Counted from the stretch's first letter, positions 44,786 through 54,473 are shown. The stretch is DNA of 64,000 bases from Chitinophagaceae bacterium (GCA_019752295.1 JAIEMK010000016.1:22876-86875); one strand, 5' to 3'. Notes: generated by a model not told the origin, from the letters alone. Numbers and translations: made by a program.

Positions 44786-46063
44786 ATGATACTAGAGTTT
44801 TCATTAGGAAATTTCCGTTCATTCAACTCTATTCAGACGCTTGATTTCAGAGCAACTGGTCTCAATTCTCTGGATGAGCAGGTGGATATTAACAATATTG
44901 TGGATCAGAATGGGCAGCGTGTGCTTAAGACAATCGGTGTTTATGGACCCAATGGTAGTGGCAAATCAAATCTGATCACAGGGCTTGCTATATTCCGTTC
45001 ATTAGTGCGTAGTTCCCTTGAATCCGAAGCTGTCATGGATTTTGCATCTGAGCCCTTTAAGTTATCCGGCGAATCTGCCGAAAATGCTGGTTTTTTTCAG
45101 ATACAGCTATTACTTGACGGGAAAAAATATCGGTATGGGTTTACACTATCGCCCGATTTTGGCGTTCTGCAGGAATGGTTGTTTGGGCCTGCGGATAAAA
45201 ATGAAACCTTTTATTTTAAGCGCACACAACAGGAATTTGAAATAAGTCGCGACTGGTTTGAAGAGGGCTTTAATCTACCAATGGAAAAAGTACGTACAAA
45301 CACTTTGTTCTTGACTTTTGTTTCTGCATATGATGGTGAAATAGCAAAATTACTTCGGTCTTACATTGTCAATAAAATAACAATTGATCCATCGCATAGT
45401 TGGAAATCACCGATGCGTAAATCAAGAGGTGGTATTAATAGGAATATGCGAACCAACGAATTACTTAAAGAAGGAAAAAATGAACTGGTTTTACAGTGGT
45501 TGAAAGAAGCAGGTTTGAACTATGCCAATATTAATCTTGATGATCGCAATCCACATTTTGAAGATGTCATTGTCGAGAAAAGCGTTTTTGATAAAGATGG
45601 AACTATCATTGGAACAGTTACTATGGACCTTTTAGAGGGCGAATCTGATGGTACGAATAAATTTTATTCATACATTGGCGTACTGTATAGAAAATTCAGT
45701 CAGGGTGGGATTTTCGTATCAGATGAGATAGACAATAATTTTCATCCGTCTCTTTTGCGACGTTTAATGCAATTATTTAACGATCCAAAAATCAATATGG
45801 CCGGTGCTCAACTGCTTTTTACCAGTCATGATACGAATCTGCTCAAACCTGAATTATTAAGGCGCGACCAGATTTATTTCACAGAAAAATCCACACAAGA
45901 TTCAACCATATTGTATTCTCTTGCGGACTTAAAGGGTATTCGCAATAATGCGGATTTTGCAAGCCAATATCTTTCTGGATTTTATGGTGCGCTACCAATT
46001 CTTGAAAGTTTAATCGGACTACCTTCGGATGATCATTCTGACATTAACATTGAAAATATATAG
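44786..46063 (+). CDS. RloA/AbiLi-like AAA ATPase
   Basis: This 425-residue ABC/SMC-like ATPase has Walker A GPNGSGKS at residues 54-61, a signature-like LLEGESDGTNKFY region, Walker B in GGIFVSDEIDNNFHPSL and a histidine loop in LLFTSHDTNLL. These are the features of the AAA_15/AAA_21 ATPases found beside RloB. RloA/RloB were named as open reading frames linked to type I restriction genes in Campylobacter, and AbiL is a related two-gene phage abortive-infection system of Lactococcus. The 2-base gap to the next gene indicates coupled expression. Confidence 0.85.
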   Translation: MILEFSLGNFRSFNSIQTLDFRATGLNSLDEQVDINNIVDQNGQRVLKTIGVYGPNGSGKSNLITGLAIFRSLVRSSLESEAVMDFASEPFKLSGESAENAGFFQIQLLLDGKKYRYGFTLSPDFGVLQEWLFGPADKNETFYFKRTQQEFEISRDWFEEGFNLPMEKVRTNTLFLTFVSAYDGEIAKLLRSYIVNKITIDPSHSWKSPMRKSRGGINRNMRTNELLKEGKNELVLQWLKEAGLNYANINLDDRNPHFEDVIVEKSVFDKDGTIIGTVTMDLLEGESDGTNKFYSYIGVLYRKFSQGGIFVSDEIDNNFHPSLLRRLMQLFNDPKINMAGAQLLFTSHDTNLLKPELLRRDQIYFTEKSTQDSTILYSLADLKGIRNNADFASQYLSGFYGALPILESLIGLPSDDHSDINIENI

Positions 46064-46065
46064 TT

Positions 46066-46812
46066 ATGGCTGAAGCATGGGACTTGGCGCCAGATAATGA
46101 AAGAATGGCGGATGAGGTTACAACTTTTATTCTTTTTTGTGAGGACGCAGTAAATGAGCCTGCATATTTCAGAACATTTAAAAAGGAGAAAAAAGTGATG
46201 GTAAATACGGTCGAAGATCAGAAGCATGCTCATATTAACCTTGTTAATTCAATTGATTATTGCGTTAGTGAAGGGCTAATGGACTGGAACGAAACTCATT
46301 ATCTTTTAAAACCAGATGTAACAAAGCATATCTGGTGCGTCTACGACCGAGATACTGAAACCAATGTGCCTGCACAAGTTCTCCCAGCAAATAACTTGCA
46401 TTTTACCACAGCCATACAAGCAGCAGAGCAAACAGGGTTAAAAGTTGCATGGAGCAATGATGTTTTTGAAATGTGGATATTACTACATTTCGAACCCATG
46501 CAGCCGGGCGTTTGGCGGCATCGCGAATATGTATATGAACGGCTAACCGAAATTTTTAAAACACTTCCTGGACAGAGTCCAGAAATGCAGGTAGTAACGG
46601 GTAATCCAAATTTTAACTATAAAGCAAAAATGAAGCATCGAGGTAATTTTCTACGCTTTGTTGAACCGTTGTTGTCTGCAAGACTTCATATTGCGATACA
46701 AAACGCGCAGAATCTTGAAGCGGCATTCGGAAACGGAACTCCCTATCACGATTGTAATCCTTGTACCAAAATACATCGTCTTGTGCAAAGTATTATATCG
46801 TTTCATGCATAG
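46066..46812 (+). CDS. RloB/AbiLii-like protein, probable effector
   Basis: This 248-residue RloB-domain protein has FILFCEDAVNEPAYF (residues 21-35, with the conserved Glu), CVYDRDTE (91-98) and AWSNDVFEMWILLHFE (128-143), then NPCTKIHRLV near the end. The acidic motifs resemble a Toprim-like nuclease fold (inference), comparable to the effectors of ATPase-Toprim defence pairs. Stop and start are two bases apart from the ATPase gene. No signal peptide. It ends about 100 bases before the tRNA-Gln gene, convergent with it. Confidence 0.85.
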   Translation: MAEAWDLAPDNERMADEVTTFILFCEDAVNEPAYFRTFKKEKKVMVNTVEDQKHAHINLVNSIDYCVSEGLMDWNETHYLLKPDVTKHIWCVYDRDTETNVPAQVLPANNLHFTTAIQAAEQTGLKVAWSNDVFEMWILLHFEPMQPGVWRHREYVYERLTEIFKTLPGQSPEMQVVTGNPNFNYKAKMKHRGNFLRFVEPLLSARLHIAIQNAQNLEAAFGNGTPYHDCNPCTKIHRLVQSIISFHA

Positions 46813-46863
46813 CTGGTCGGTAGAATTATTAACCTAGGGATATACATTGTTAAGTGCCTGTGA

Positions 46864-46903
46864 AAATAAAAAACCGCCTCAATCTGTTTTGAGACGGCTT
46901 CTT
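46864..46903 (-). terminator. Terminator of tRNA-Gln
   Basis: On the minus strand GCCGTCTCA pairs with TGAGGCGGT (two G-U pairs) over an eight-base loop, followed by a T run. It lies seven bases beyond the tRNA 3' end. Confidence 0.75.
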
Positions 46904-46909
46904 AACTGT

Positions 46910-46979
46910 TGCCCGACCAGGATTCGAACCTAGACATACTGAACCAAAATCAGTTGTACTACCCTTATACTATCAGGCA
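46910..46979 (-). tRNA. tRNA-Gln (anticodon TTG)
   Basis: A 70-base cloverleaf: acceptor TGCCTGA pairs TCGGGCA (one wobble pair), anticodon stem ACTGA/TCAGT with loop TTTTGGT giving anticodon TTG, and T-loop TTCGAAT. It marks the right edge of the accessory region. CCA is not encoded. Confidence 0.95.
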
Positions 46980-47009
46980 ATCCTGCCGCCCTTTTAATCG
47001 AACGGGCTG

Positions 47010-47041
47010 CAAAAATAGGGCTGCAGGCAAAATGTTCCAAA
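47010..47041 (-). promoter_or_regulatory. Promoter of tRNA-Gln
   Basis: On the minus strand TTTG (47041-47038) and TATTTTTG (47017-47010) are 20 bases apart, about 30 bases before the tRNA. Confidence 0.55.
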
Positions 47042-47194
47042 TTTTTTAAATGATATTCGGATAAAAGAACCCTCACAGATGTTAATTTAAATTGGGTTTC
47101 ACTTGCTGTAACAGTTGTTTTGGACTGAAATTGCCGGACAGATAATTTTTAGATTTATATTTAAGGCTCTAAATCATTGTATAAAATCTTATCT

Positions 47195-47875
47195 ATGTCG
47201 AGTAAACTGATTTTATTGGCCATCTTCGTATTTTCTATGATCATGATGTCGTTCAATTACGATAAAAAGAAAAAAGTAATATTTTTTGGCGATTCCATCA
47301 CTCAGGCTGGCGTTAATCTGGGTGGCTATATCAGACTGATCGACACTTTGAGCCAGAAAGAAGGACTCCAGGACCGCTATGAAATGATTGGCGCAGGCGT
47401 TAGTGGTAATAAGATCTATGACCTCTACCTGCGCTTGGAAACGGATGTACTGATCAAGAACCCCGACATTGTGGTAATTTATATTGGAGTGAACGATGTA
47501 TGGCATAAAGCCAGTTATGGAACGGGTACTGATTACGACAAGTTTGGAAAATTTTATGAAGCGTTGATTAAAAAAATTCAGGCGAACGGTAGCAAAATAA
47601 TTCTATGCACCCCCGCAACCATTGGCGAGCGTGCCGATTTTTCGAATCAACAGGATGGCGACTTAAACTTGTATAGCAACTGGATTAAAAACTTTGCTGC
47701 AAAAAATGAACTGCCACTGGTTGACCTTCGCTCTCAATTTCATGCTTATATTTTACAACACAATCCCGACAATAAAGACAGAGGCATACTCACCGTTGAT
47801 GGAGTGCATCTAAACCATATTGGACAGCAGTTTGTTGCTGATGCGATTTGGAAAGAAGTGAAAGCGATAAAGTAG
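47195..47875 (+). CDS. SGNH/GDSL hydrolase, exported
   Basis: This protein of about 226 residues has an N-terminal hydrophobic signal or anchor (residues about 5-19) followed by block I FFGDSITQAG, an Asn-bearing VIYIGVNDVW (block III) and the C-terminal DGVHLNHIG with the catalytic Asp-x-x-His. It is probably a periplasmic esterase or lipase acting on an acylated carbohydrate; the substrate is unknown. The ATG at 47195 is chosen over a TTG at 47177. Confidence 0.88.
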   Translation: MSSKLILLAIFVFSMIMMSFNYDKKKKVIFFGDSITQAGVNLGGYIRLIDTLSQKEGLQDRYEMIGAGVSGNKIYDLYLRLETDVLIKNPDIVVIYIGVNDVWHKASYGTGTDYDKFGKFYEALIKKIQANGSKIILCTPATIGERADFSNQQDGDLNLYSNWIKNFAAKNELPLVDLRSQFHAYILQHNPDNKDRGILTVDGVHLNHIGQQFVADAIWKEVKAIK

Positions 47876-47883
47876 GAAGGGTT

Positions 47884-47906
47884 GCCACAGAGGCACAGAA
47901 ACACAG
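47884..47906. repeat. Left arm of a 23-bp inverted repeat flanking the GxxExxY gene
   Basis: GCCACAGAGGCACAGAAACA plus three further bases is the exact reverse complement of 48318-48340. It lies just beyond the stop of the GxxExxY gene. Confidence 0.95.
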
Positions 47907-47911
47907 AGGGT

Positions 47912-48355
47912 TCAGAGAATTACTCGCTTGATGTCGAGTTTTAGTTTGCCGAAGTTTAGAATTAACCCAATTTTGCAAGACGATACTTTTAAATAATTGA
48001 GGGTTTGGGCATAATCTTCTTCGGCAATTCCAGCTTCTTTTGATTTTACTTCCAGAATAATTTGATCATAAACTACAAAATCAGCATAGAATTTATGTGG
48101 TAAAAGAACTCCCTCATACCAGATGGGGTATTCTTTTTCTCTTGAATAATTTATTAGATTTCGATTGAATTCAAACTGAAATGCATCTTTGTAAACAATT
48201 TCCAAAAAGCCGGCCCCGAGCTTTCTGTGTATTTTTATTCCTAACCCAATAATATTATTAGTCTCTCCCTGTAACGGAAATCTTTCAATATCAAAAAAAC
48301 GACTGTCCAAAGTGTTTCTGTGTTTCTGTGCCTCTGTGGCAAATATAAAAAACAC
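47912..48355 (-). CDS. GxxExxY family protein
   Basis: This 147-residue protein carries GFLEIVY (residues 49-55), the motif that names the family, followed by YADFVVYDQIILEVKSKEAG, which looks like a PD-(D/E)xK nuclease core (Asp ... Glu-x-Lys). The function is not established to my knowledge. The N-terminal residues ATEAQKHRNT are encoded by the right arm of the flanking 23-bp inverted repeat, so the annotated start may be too long and the native start is uncertain. It lies between an SGNH hydrolase and tyrS. Confidence 0.8.
   Translation of the reverse strand: MFFIFATEAQKHRNTLDSRFFDIERFPLQGETNNIIGLGIKIHRKLGAGFLEIVYKDAFQFEFNRNLINYSREKEYPIWYEGVLLPHKFYADFVVYDQIILEVKSKEAGIAEEDYAQTLNYLKVSSCKIGLILNFGKLKLDIKRVIL
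48318..48340. repeat. Right arm of the 23-bp inverted repeat
   Basis: CTGTGTTTCTGTGCCTCTGT plus three bases, an exact reverse complement of 47884-47906. It lies inside the 5' end of the GxxExxY frame. Confidence 0.95.
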
Positions 48356-48390
48356 ATAAAAAAATCAGCACTCCCAAAACTAAAATCATT

Positions 48391-49674
48391 TTAATCCACT
48401 ATAATCAGATAATAATTTTTCTTTCCCTTCTGCACTAAAAGATATTTTTCTTGCAATAAATCGCTCGAATTAATTTGAATTTTATCGGTAGCAATTTTCG
48501 ATTTGTTCAGGCTCAAACCTCCGGCCTGCCACATTTTGCGGGCTTCACCTTTACTAGGAAAAATTTGCGTATCTGCTAAAAACGAAACGATTTCGTAACC
48601 TGCTTCAATGCTGCTCTTGGCCACTTCGATAGTTGGCACACCTTCCATTACTTGCAACAATTGCGTTTCACTGAGGCTCTGTAAAATAGCAGTAGTTGCA
48701 TTTCCAAAAAGTATATCAGAAGCTTTCAACGCAAACTCAAAATCTGCACGACTATGCACAAAACACGTAAGCTCTTCTGCAAGCTTTTTTTGTAAAGCCC
48801 GTTCGTGCGGTGCCGCTTCGTGTTTGCTGATTAGTTCCTCAATTGTTTCTCTCGATAAAAGCGTGAAGATCTTGATCCACTTCTTTGCATCTTCATCACT
48901 CGCATTCAACCAAAACTGATAAAACTGATATGGAGAAGTTTTTGCAGGGTCGAGCCATACATTGCCTTTTTCGGTTTTTCCGAATTTTCCTCCATCGGCC
49001 TTTGTAATTAGCGGACAAGTAAATGCAAATGCTTCTCCACCTGCTTTTCTGCGAATTAGTTCGGTACCCGTAACAATATTGCCCCACTGATCGCTACCAC
49101 CCATCTGCAATTTGCAGTTGCGATGCTGATAGAGCCAGTAAAAATCATATCCCTGAACCAACTGATAAGTGAACTCTGTAAAACTCATGCCCGTTTCTCC
49201 CTCCAAACGCTTCTTTACACTGTCTTTGGCCATCATATAATTTACGGTAATATGCTTGCCCACATCGCGAATGAAATTTAAAAAACTAAAGTCTTTAAAC
49301 CAATCGTAGTTGTTTACCAGTTCTGCCGCATTTGCAGCACCGGAATTGAAATCCAAAAATTTTGACAATTGTTTGCGAACCCCGTCTTGATTGAATTTCA
49401 GAGTTTCTTCGCTCAATAAATTTCTTTCTTCGCTTTTGCCGCTGGGGTCGCCCACCATGCCGGTTGCGCCACCTACCAATGCAAAGGGTTTGTGCCCCGC
49501 TTTTTGAAAATGCACTAATAAGAGAATGGGTACCAGACTTCCAATATGTAAACTGTCGGATGTGGGATCAAAGCCGATATAGCCCGAAACCATTTCTTTT
49601 TCCAATAATTCTTTTGTGCCGGGCATGATATCCTGAATCATCCCCCTCCATTGTAGGTCTTCAATTAAATGCAT
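48391..49674 (-). CDS. tyrS: Tyrosyl-tRNA synthetase
   Basis: This 427-residue class I synthetase charges tRNA-Tyr. Seen: [18 protein letters not shown] with the HIGH-type motif, [25 protein letters not shown] (tyrosine pocket), [12 protein letters not shown] (the KMSKS-type loop) and a C-terminal S4 RNA-binding domain (about residues 360-427). The length is that of the bacterial enzyme. It is divergent from the RDD-family gene. Confidence 0.96.
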   Translation of the reverse strand: MHLIEDLQWRGMIQDIMPGTKELLEKEMVSGYIGFDPTSDSLHIGSLVPILLLVHFQKAGHKPFALVGGATGMVGDPSGKSEERNLLSEETLKFNQDGVRKQLSKFLDFNSGAANAAELVNNYDWFKDFSFLNFIRDVGKHITVNYMMAKDSVKKRLEGETGMSFTEFTYQLVQGYDFYWLYQHRNCKLQMGGSDQWGNIVTGTELIRRKAGGEAFAFTCPLITKADGGKFGKTEKGNVWLDPAKTSPYQFYQFWLNASDEDAKKWIKIFTLLSRETIEELISKHEAAPHERALQKKLAEELTCFVHSRADFEFALKASDILFGNATTAILQSLSETQLLQVMEGVPTIEVAKSSIEAGYEIVSFLADTQIFPSKGEARKMWQAGGLSLNKSKIATDKIQINSSDLLQEKYLLVQKGKKNYYLIIVD

Positions 49675-49770
49675 CTTCCATGAATTTGCGCAAAAGTAAT
49701 TACTTCAATTGGTTGACTATTGAAATTTAATGGACTAAAGCCGATATTTTTGCCCCTGATAAAATCTTTT

Positions 49771-50148
49771 ATGAAAAAAGTTGGTGACGGAACGAGGATA
49801 TTAAATTTTATGGTAGATGGGTTTCTGGTATTTTGGCTGAGCTTTTTTGCTTTCCGTTTCTGGAATTTTTATGTGATTTACTGGCATTTTAAACCCATCA
49901 ATTTCTGGTGGTTTGTGGCTGCCATGCTATTTGTGTATTATGCTTTATTTGAAACGGTATTTGCAAGAACACCCGGCAAATGGATTACAGGTACAAAAGT
50001 TGTGGATCTACATGGTAATCCGCCTTCAGTTTCGCGTGTATTGCTGAGAACCGCACTGCGACTGATTATTATCGATTTTTTGTTCAATGCCATCTGGGGT
50101 AAACCACTTCATGATTATTGCAGTAGGACAATGGTGGTTGAAATCTGA
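49771..50148 (+). CDS. RDD family membrane protein
   Basis: This protein of about 125 residues has three hydrophobic segments and the RDD pattern: TRILNFMVDGFLVFW near the start (the Arg and Asp of the first helix) and ARTPGKWITGTKVVDLHG before the last helix. RDD proteins are small membrane proteins, some acting in ion or stress tolerance; the role here is unknown. I chose the ATG at 49771. An upstream in-frame ATG at 49720 adds 17 residues of unlikely sequence that overlap the tyrS promoter region. Confidence 0.85.
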   Translation: MKKVGDGTRILNFMVDGFLVFWLSFFAFRFWNFYVIYWHFKPINFWWFVAAMLFVYYALFETVFARTPGKWITGTKVVDLHGNPPSVSRVLLRTALRLIIIDFLFNAIWGKPLHDYCSRTMVVEI

Positions 50149-50253
50149 TTTTATATGTGCCTGATTCATTCCTGAAATCGCAACCGATGCAGGGGGCAAT
50201 GTTTTACATTTGCCGTTTAAAGAACCTCATTCGATAAAAGTATTTATTTCGTT

Positions 50254-52110
50254 ATGGCAAAAATTGCTATCAATATTGCAACTGGAAGTTTGCAGCAGGC
50301 TGAAATGATTGTGGGCATCGACTTAGGCACTACCAATAGCCTTGTTGCGATCATTCATCCCGAAACCAAGCAGCCCGTTGCGTTAAAAGAATTTAATACC
50401 AGCAGCCTGGTTCCGAGCATCGTTCACTTTGATGAATTTGGGAACCCTACAGTGGGTGAACAAGCAAGAACTTTTTTAGAGATTGATCCGCAAAACACCA
50501 TTTTCAGCGCCAAGCGTTTGATGGGGAAAAGTTATAAAGACATTAAAGAAAACGCTGGATTTTTTGCTTATAAAGTAATCGACGACGACACCGAAAGTCT
50601 TGTGAAAGTGCAGGTAGGCAATCAATTTTTTTCGCCCATTGAATTGTCTTCTTTTATACTGAAAGAACTTAAGCAACGCGCAGAACATATTCTTAAAACG
50701 CCCGTTACAAAAGCGGTAATTACCGTTCCTGCATATTTCAATGATGCGCAAAGGCAAGCTACCAGAGATGCAGGTAAGCTGGCCGGTTTGGATGTGTTAC
50801 GAATTGTAAACGAACCAACGGCAGCAAGCCTGGCTTATGGTTTGGGAATGAATCAGGAGGAAGAAAAAACGATCGCCGTTTTTGATTTGGGCGGAGGCAC
50901 TTTTGATATTTCAGTTTTGCATATCAGCAATGGAATTTTTGAAGTATTGAGCACCAACGGCGACACTTACTTGGGTGGCGATGATCTGGACAGAACCATC
51001 ATGCAATACTGGCTCGATGAAGTAGGGATAAGCATTGAGGAATTGAAGGAGCATAGGTCTTTAGCGCAAGGGTTAAGACTGAAAGCAGAAGAAGCGAAAA
51101 AACATTTGAGTAGTCACGAACGTTTTTCAACCGATTGGAATGGAGAAGTTTTAAGCATTACAAGAACCACTTTTGAGCAACTGATACAACCTTTAATTGA
51201 TAGAACCATTGCGTGTTGCAAACGTGCCGTCAGCGATGCAAAACTCAGTGTTGACGATATTTCCAGCATTGTAATGGTTGGAGGAAGTACAAGGGTTCCT
51301 GCAGTTAAAAATGCCGTGAGCACCTTCTTTGGCAAGCCGGTAAATGATAGCGTTAATCCCGACGAAGTAGTGGCTTTGGGAGCTGCTATTCAGGCCGATA
51401 TTTTAGCAGGAAATAATAAAGATTTTTTATTGCTTGATATTACTCCACTCAGTTTGGGCATTGAAACAATGGGTGGATTGATGGATGTATTGATTCCAAG
51501 AAATTCAAAAATTCCTACCAGCATCGGCAGGCAATATACTACTCATAAAGATGGGCAGGGCAGTATGCGTATATCGGTTTTTCAGGGTGAAAGAGACTTG
51601 GTAAAAGATAATCGAAAACTTGCAGAATTTAATTTAACCGGTATACCCGGAATGCCTGCTGGATTGCCAAAAGTAGAAGTGCAATTTTTGATTGATGCCG
51701 ATGGAATTTTGATTGTTAAAGCAAAAGAATTAAGGAGTGGGGTAGAGCAGGCAATTGAAGTAAAACCGCAGTATGGACTAACCGATGAAGCAGTTGAAAC
51801 CATGCTCTTGGATAGCATTACACATGCTAAAGACGATATGCAAATCCGCGCACTCGTGGAAGCCCGAACCGAAGCGGAACAAATGCTAGGAGTAACCGAA
51901 AAGTTTATCGGCAAAAATCAATCCTTGCTCACAGAACAAGAATTATTAGATACCGCTGCGGCTATGCAGGCGTTACAGTTGGCCATTACTATGAACGATA
52001 AAAATCTGATACAAACCAAGATTGAGGAACTGAATGAAGTGTCCAGGCCATATGCCGAAAGAGCCATGGATAATGCAGTGAGTGGCGCTTTGAAAGGAAA
52101 AACAATTTAG
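50254..52110 (+). CDS. hscA: Hsp70-type chaperone HscA
   Basis: This 618-residue DnaK/Hsp70 homologue probably assists Fe-S cluster transfer from the scaffold IscU. Seen: the N-terminal [12 protein letters not shown] followed by [41 protein letters not shown] and a C-terminal substrate-binding domain starting [14 protein letters not shown]. It lacks the long linker insert of DnaK, typical of HscA. No hscB or isc genes are nearby. The 3' end shares four bases with ribE on the other strand. Confidence 0.9.
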   Translation: MAKIAINIATGSLQQAEMIVGIDLGTTNSLVAIIHPETKQPVALKEFNTSSLVPSIVHFDEFGNPTVGEQARTFLEIDPQNTIFSAKRLMGKSYKDIKENAGFFAYKVIDDDTESLVKVQVGNQFFSPIELSSFILKELKQRAEHILKTPVTKAVITVPAYFNDAQRQATRDAGKLAGLDVLRIVNEPTAASLAYGLGMNQEEEKTIAVFDLGGGTFDISVLHISNGIFEVLSTNGDTYLGGDDLDRTIMQYWLDEVGISIEELKEHRSLAQGLRLKAEEAKKHLSSHERFSTDWNGEVLSITRTTFEQLIQPLIDRTIACCKRAVSDAKLSVDDISSIVMVGGSTRVPAVKNAVSTFFGKPVNDSVNPDEVVALGAAIQADILAGNNKDFLLLDITPLSLGIETMGGLMDVLIPRNSKIPTSIGRQYTTHKDGQGSMRISVFQGERDLVKDNRKLAEFNLTGIPGMPAGLPKVEVQFLIDADGILIVKAKELRSGVEQAIEVKPQYGLTDEAVETMLLDSITHAKDDMQIRALVEARTEAEQMLGVTEKFIGKNQSLLTEQELLDTAAAMQALQLAITMNDKNLIQTKIEELNEVSRPYAERAMDNAVSGALKGKTI

Positions 52111-52697
52111 TGTTTGAGCTGCATCCAGCGTTGTACATATTTGCCTAAAATGTCGAACTCAATATTTACTGCTGTACCTTCTTTTACCTGATTGATACTT
52201 GTGTGTTCGTAAGTATATGGAATGATGGCGACACTGAAATGATTTTTGTCGACATTAAAACAAGTTAAGCTGGTTCCATTTATGGCGATGCTGCCTTTTT
52301 CGATAACAAGATGCGAGAATTCTTCCGGGAACTCGAAGCGATACTCCCAGCTTCCTTCTAAAACTTGGTTATTGATGCAGGTTGCGGTGGCATCAACATG
52401 TCCCTGAACAATATGGCCGTCGAGTCTTCCATTCATAATCATGCACCTTTCCAGATTAATGGTATGGCCTTTTTGCCAACCGTTCAGATTGGTTTTGTTT
52501 AGGGTTTCTTCGATAGCAGTAACGCAATGGGTATTTCCTTCAATAGCTTCAACTGTAAGGCATACTCCATCATGACTAAGGCTTTGATCTATTTTTAACT
52601 CATTCGAAAGGGGCGATTCAACCCAAAAACGAATATTGGTCCCATTTTTTTCGATGGAAACGATTTTTCCTGTGCTTTCAATAATTCCGGTAAACAT
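52107..52697 (-). CDS. ribE: Riboflavin synthase, alpha subunit
   Basis: This 196-residue protein makes riboflavin from two molecules of lumazine. It consists of two tandem lumazine-binding beta barrels (about 1-97 and 98-196), beginning [12 protein letters not shown]. The first half has [11 protein letters not shown] and the second [18 protein letters not shown] repeats. I chose the ATG at 52697, where the conserved MFTGII starts. A longer frame begins far upstream at 52883, running into the rpsU region. It converges with hscA, their stop codons overlapping. Confidence 0.95.
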   Translation of the reverse strand: MFTGIIESTGKIVSIEKNGTNIRFWVESPLSNELKIDQSLSHDGVCLTVEAIEGNTHCVTAIEETLNKTNLNGWQKGHTINLERCMIMNGRLDGHIVQGHVDATATCINNQVLEGSWEYRFEFPEEFSHLVIEKGSIAINGTSLTCFNVDKNHFSVAIIPYTYEHTSINQVKEGTAVNIEFDILGKYVQRWMQLKH

Positions 52698-52759
52698 GGG
52701 TGCAAGATAATTGGGCAAATTGAATAGGCCGAAGAAAATAGGGAATGATTTTATTTTGA

Positions 52760-52790
52760 TTTGGAAAATTAAATTCAAGACGTATCTTTG
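52760..52790 (+). promoter_or_regulatory. Promoter of rpsU
   Basis: TTTG at 52760 and TATCTTTG at 52783, spacing 19, match the Bacteroidota -33/-7 arrangement. The ATG follows at 52825 after a GAGGAGG-like ribosome-binding site, unusually strong for this group. Confidence 0.75.
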
Positions 52791-52824
52791 CGCTCCTAAA
52801 AACGCCTGAGGAGGTATATTATAT

Positions 52825-53022
52825 ATGTTAATTATTGATTCAAAAGACTGCGAAAACATCGACAAAGCACTTAAGAAGTACAAGAAGAAATTCGAAAAAT
52901 CTAAGGCTTTATTACAATTGAGAGAGCGTCAAGCATTCATCAAACCGTCGGTTAGACGTCGTGGTGAGGTTTTGAAAGCAATCTACAAGCAGCAGATCGC
53001 CAGCGGAAAGATCGAAGGGTAA
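52825..53022 (+). CDS. rpsU: 30S ribosomal protein S21
   Basis: This 65-residue basic protein has the S21 pattern MLIIDSKDCENIDKALKKYK, then RQAFIKPSVRRRGEV. S21 joins the small subunit near the anti-Shine-Dalgarno end of 16S rRNA. The promoter has both boxes and the leader carries GAGGAGG. It is followed by a terminator that overlaps the xerC start region. Confidence 0.95.
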   Translation: MLIIDSKDCENIDKALKKYKKKFEKSKALLQLRERQAFIKPSVRRRGEVLKAIYKQQIASGKIEG

Positions 53023-53046
53023 TTTTCCTTCATCACAATATTTTAG

Positions 53047-53081
53047 AGTAGTCTGAGGTTATATCTTTAGACTACTTTTTT
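53047..53081 (+). terminator. Terminator of rpsU
   Basis: AGTAGTCT pairs with AGACTACT over a 14-base loop, followed by seven T. It ends at the xerC start codon, so xerC must have its own transcription or read through. Confidence 0.75.
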
Positions 53082-53984
53082 ATGCCCACAACCGAATACG
53101 CTCAAATAGCGCCATTTTTAGATTATCTACAATTCGAGAAGCGTTATTCCCGGCATACCATCATTGCGTATCAAACCGATTTGGAGCAATTCTTTGATTT
53201 TCTTCAGCGGGAAGATGCCACTGCAACAGAGATCAGCCAGATTGCTTCTATGCATATCCGAAACTGGCTCGCAGATATCAAAGGCAGTAAAGGGCTGGAA
53301 GCCAAGTCGATCAATCGTAAAATATCTTCACTAAAATCTTTTTTCAAATACCAACTGAAGACAGGTGTATTGGAGAAAAGTCCGATGATGGTAATCATTT
53401 CGCCGAAAAACAAAAAAAGGTTGCCGGCATTTGTTGCGGAGAAAGACATTCATACTTTGTTCGACTATGTGGAGTTCCCCGACAACTGGCAGGGCAGAAC
53501 CGAAAAGCTGGTGATGCAATTGTTTTATGAAACCGGCATGCGTTTGTCGGAGTTAATTCAGTTAAAAGAAGCACAGGTAGATTTTGGTGCTAATCAGGTA
53601 AAGGTATTGGGAAAGGGTAACAAAGAGCGGATTATACCGGTGGGTAAAAATTTGCTGACTGAGTTGAAAAAGTATCTTGAAGATAAGCCCGAACGACTAC
53701 CCGGGATGGAACATTTATTTGTTTCCGAAAAAGGCAAATGTTTACAACCAAGGGCTGTATATGCTTTTGTAAAGCGATACCTGGGGATGGTAACCACTAT
53801 CAAGAAAAAGAGTCCGCATATACTTCGCCACAGTTTTGCAACTCATTTAATGAATAATGGAGCCGATCTGAATGCAGTGAAAGAACTATTGGGGCATAGT
53901 AGTTTGGCTGCTACTCAGGTGTACACGCATAATACCATTGAAAAACTGAAGGAAGTGTTTAACAGAGCGCATCCCAAGGCATAA
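53082..53984 (+). CDS. xerC: Tyrosine recombinase XerC/XerD
   Basis: This 300-residue site-specific recombinase acts with a partner on dif to resolve chromosome dimers. An N-terminal SAM-like core-binding domain (residues about 1-90) is followed by the catalytic domain: Arg in YETGMRLSEL, HILRHSFATHLM (His-x-x-Arg), HSSLAATQVYTH with the nucleophile Tyr. The length is that of chromosomal XerC/D, so it is not evidence for a mobile element. Whether it is XerC or XerD is not resolved. Confidence 0.9.
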   Translation: MPTTEYAQIAPFLDYLQFEKRYSRHTIIAYQTDLEQFFDFLQREDATATEISQIASMHIRNWLADIKGSKGLEAKSINRKISSLKSFFKYQLKTGVLEKSPMMVIISPKNKKRLPAFVAEKDIHTLFDYVEFPDNWQGRTEKLVMQLFYETGMRLSELIQLKEAQVDFGANQVKVLGKGNKERIIPVGKNLLTELKKYLEDKPERLPGMEHLFVSEKGKCLQPRAVYAFVKRYLGMVTTIKKKSPHILRHSFATHLMNNGADLNAVKELLGHSSLAATQVYTHNTIEKLKEVFNRAHPKA

Positions 53985-54163
53985 TAAAAAAAGACAACAG
54001 GCCTTTTTTTGATACTGTTAAAAATAAAAAAAACAAATTTTATTTCTGGTTTTTTGTGGTTTTTTAGTTTAACTTGTAAGCAGGTTCGGAGGCCGGGTTT
54101 TAGGTTCCGGCAAAGAGTTCTTTTAAATATTTTTATTCATTAACCGTTTAAACGTGAGTTGCT

Positions 54164-54463
54164 ATGAACGTTAACATTCAGACTGTGCATTTTGATGCAG
54201 ATGACAAATTGGTGGATTATGTTACCAAGAAAGTAGAAAAACTGAACACATTTCACGACCAGATTTTGAAGGTTGATCTTTTTTTGAAGTTGGATAATGT
54301 GGTTCATTCCATCAAGGACAAAGTTGTTGAAATTAAAGTGCATGTGCCGAGGCATGATTTTTTTGTAAAAGCATCCTCAAAATCTTTCGAAGAATCATTC
54401 GACAATGCGATGGAATCAATCGTTTCACAGATAAAAAGAAAAAAAGATAAGCTAGCCGCTTAA
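54164..54463 (+). CDS. hpf: Ribosome hibernation promoting factor (HPF/RaiA family)
   Basis: This 99-residue short HPF/YfiA-type protein binds the 30S decoding region and silences ribosomes in stationary phase. Seen: MNVNIQTVHFDADDKLVDYVTKKVEKL and VVEIKVHVPRHDFFVKASSKSFEESFDNAMESI, matching the sigma-54 modulation domain fold. It lacks the C-terminal dimerisation domain of long HPF. It is followed by a strong terminator. Confidence 0.92.
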   Translation: MNVNIQTVHFDADDKLVDYVTKKVEKLNTFHDQILKVDLFLKLDNVVHSIKDKVVEIKVHVPRHDFFVKASSKSFEESFDNAMESIVSQIKRKKDKLAA

Positions 54464-54473
54464 AAAGCTTCCG

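Noticed and set aside
32436..46812. Prophage
   Set aside because: No capsid, portal, terminase, tail or lysis genes are present.
52698..52883. Longer N terminus of ribE
   Set aside because: The extra 62 residues are read across the rpsU promoter and start; the family begins at MFTGII.
53082..53984. XerC-like gene as an integrase of the island
   Set aside because: Length and context are of a chromosomal XerC/D and it lies 6 kb beyond the island.
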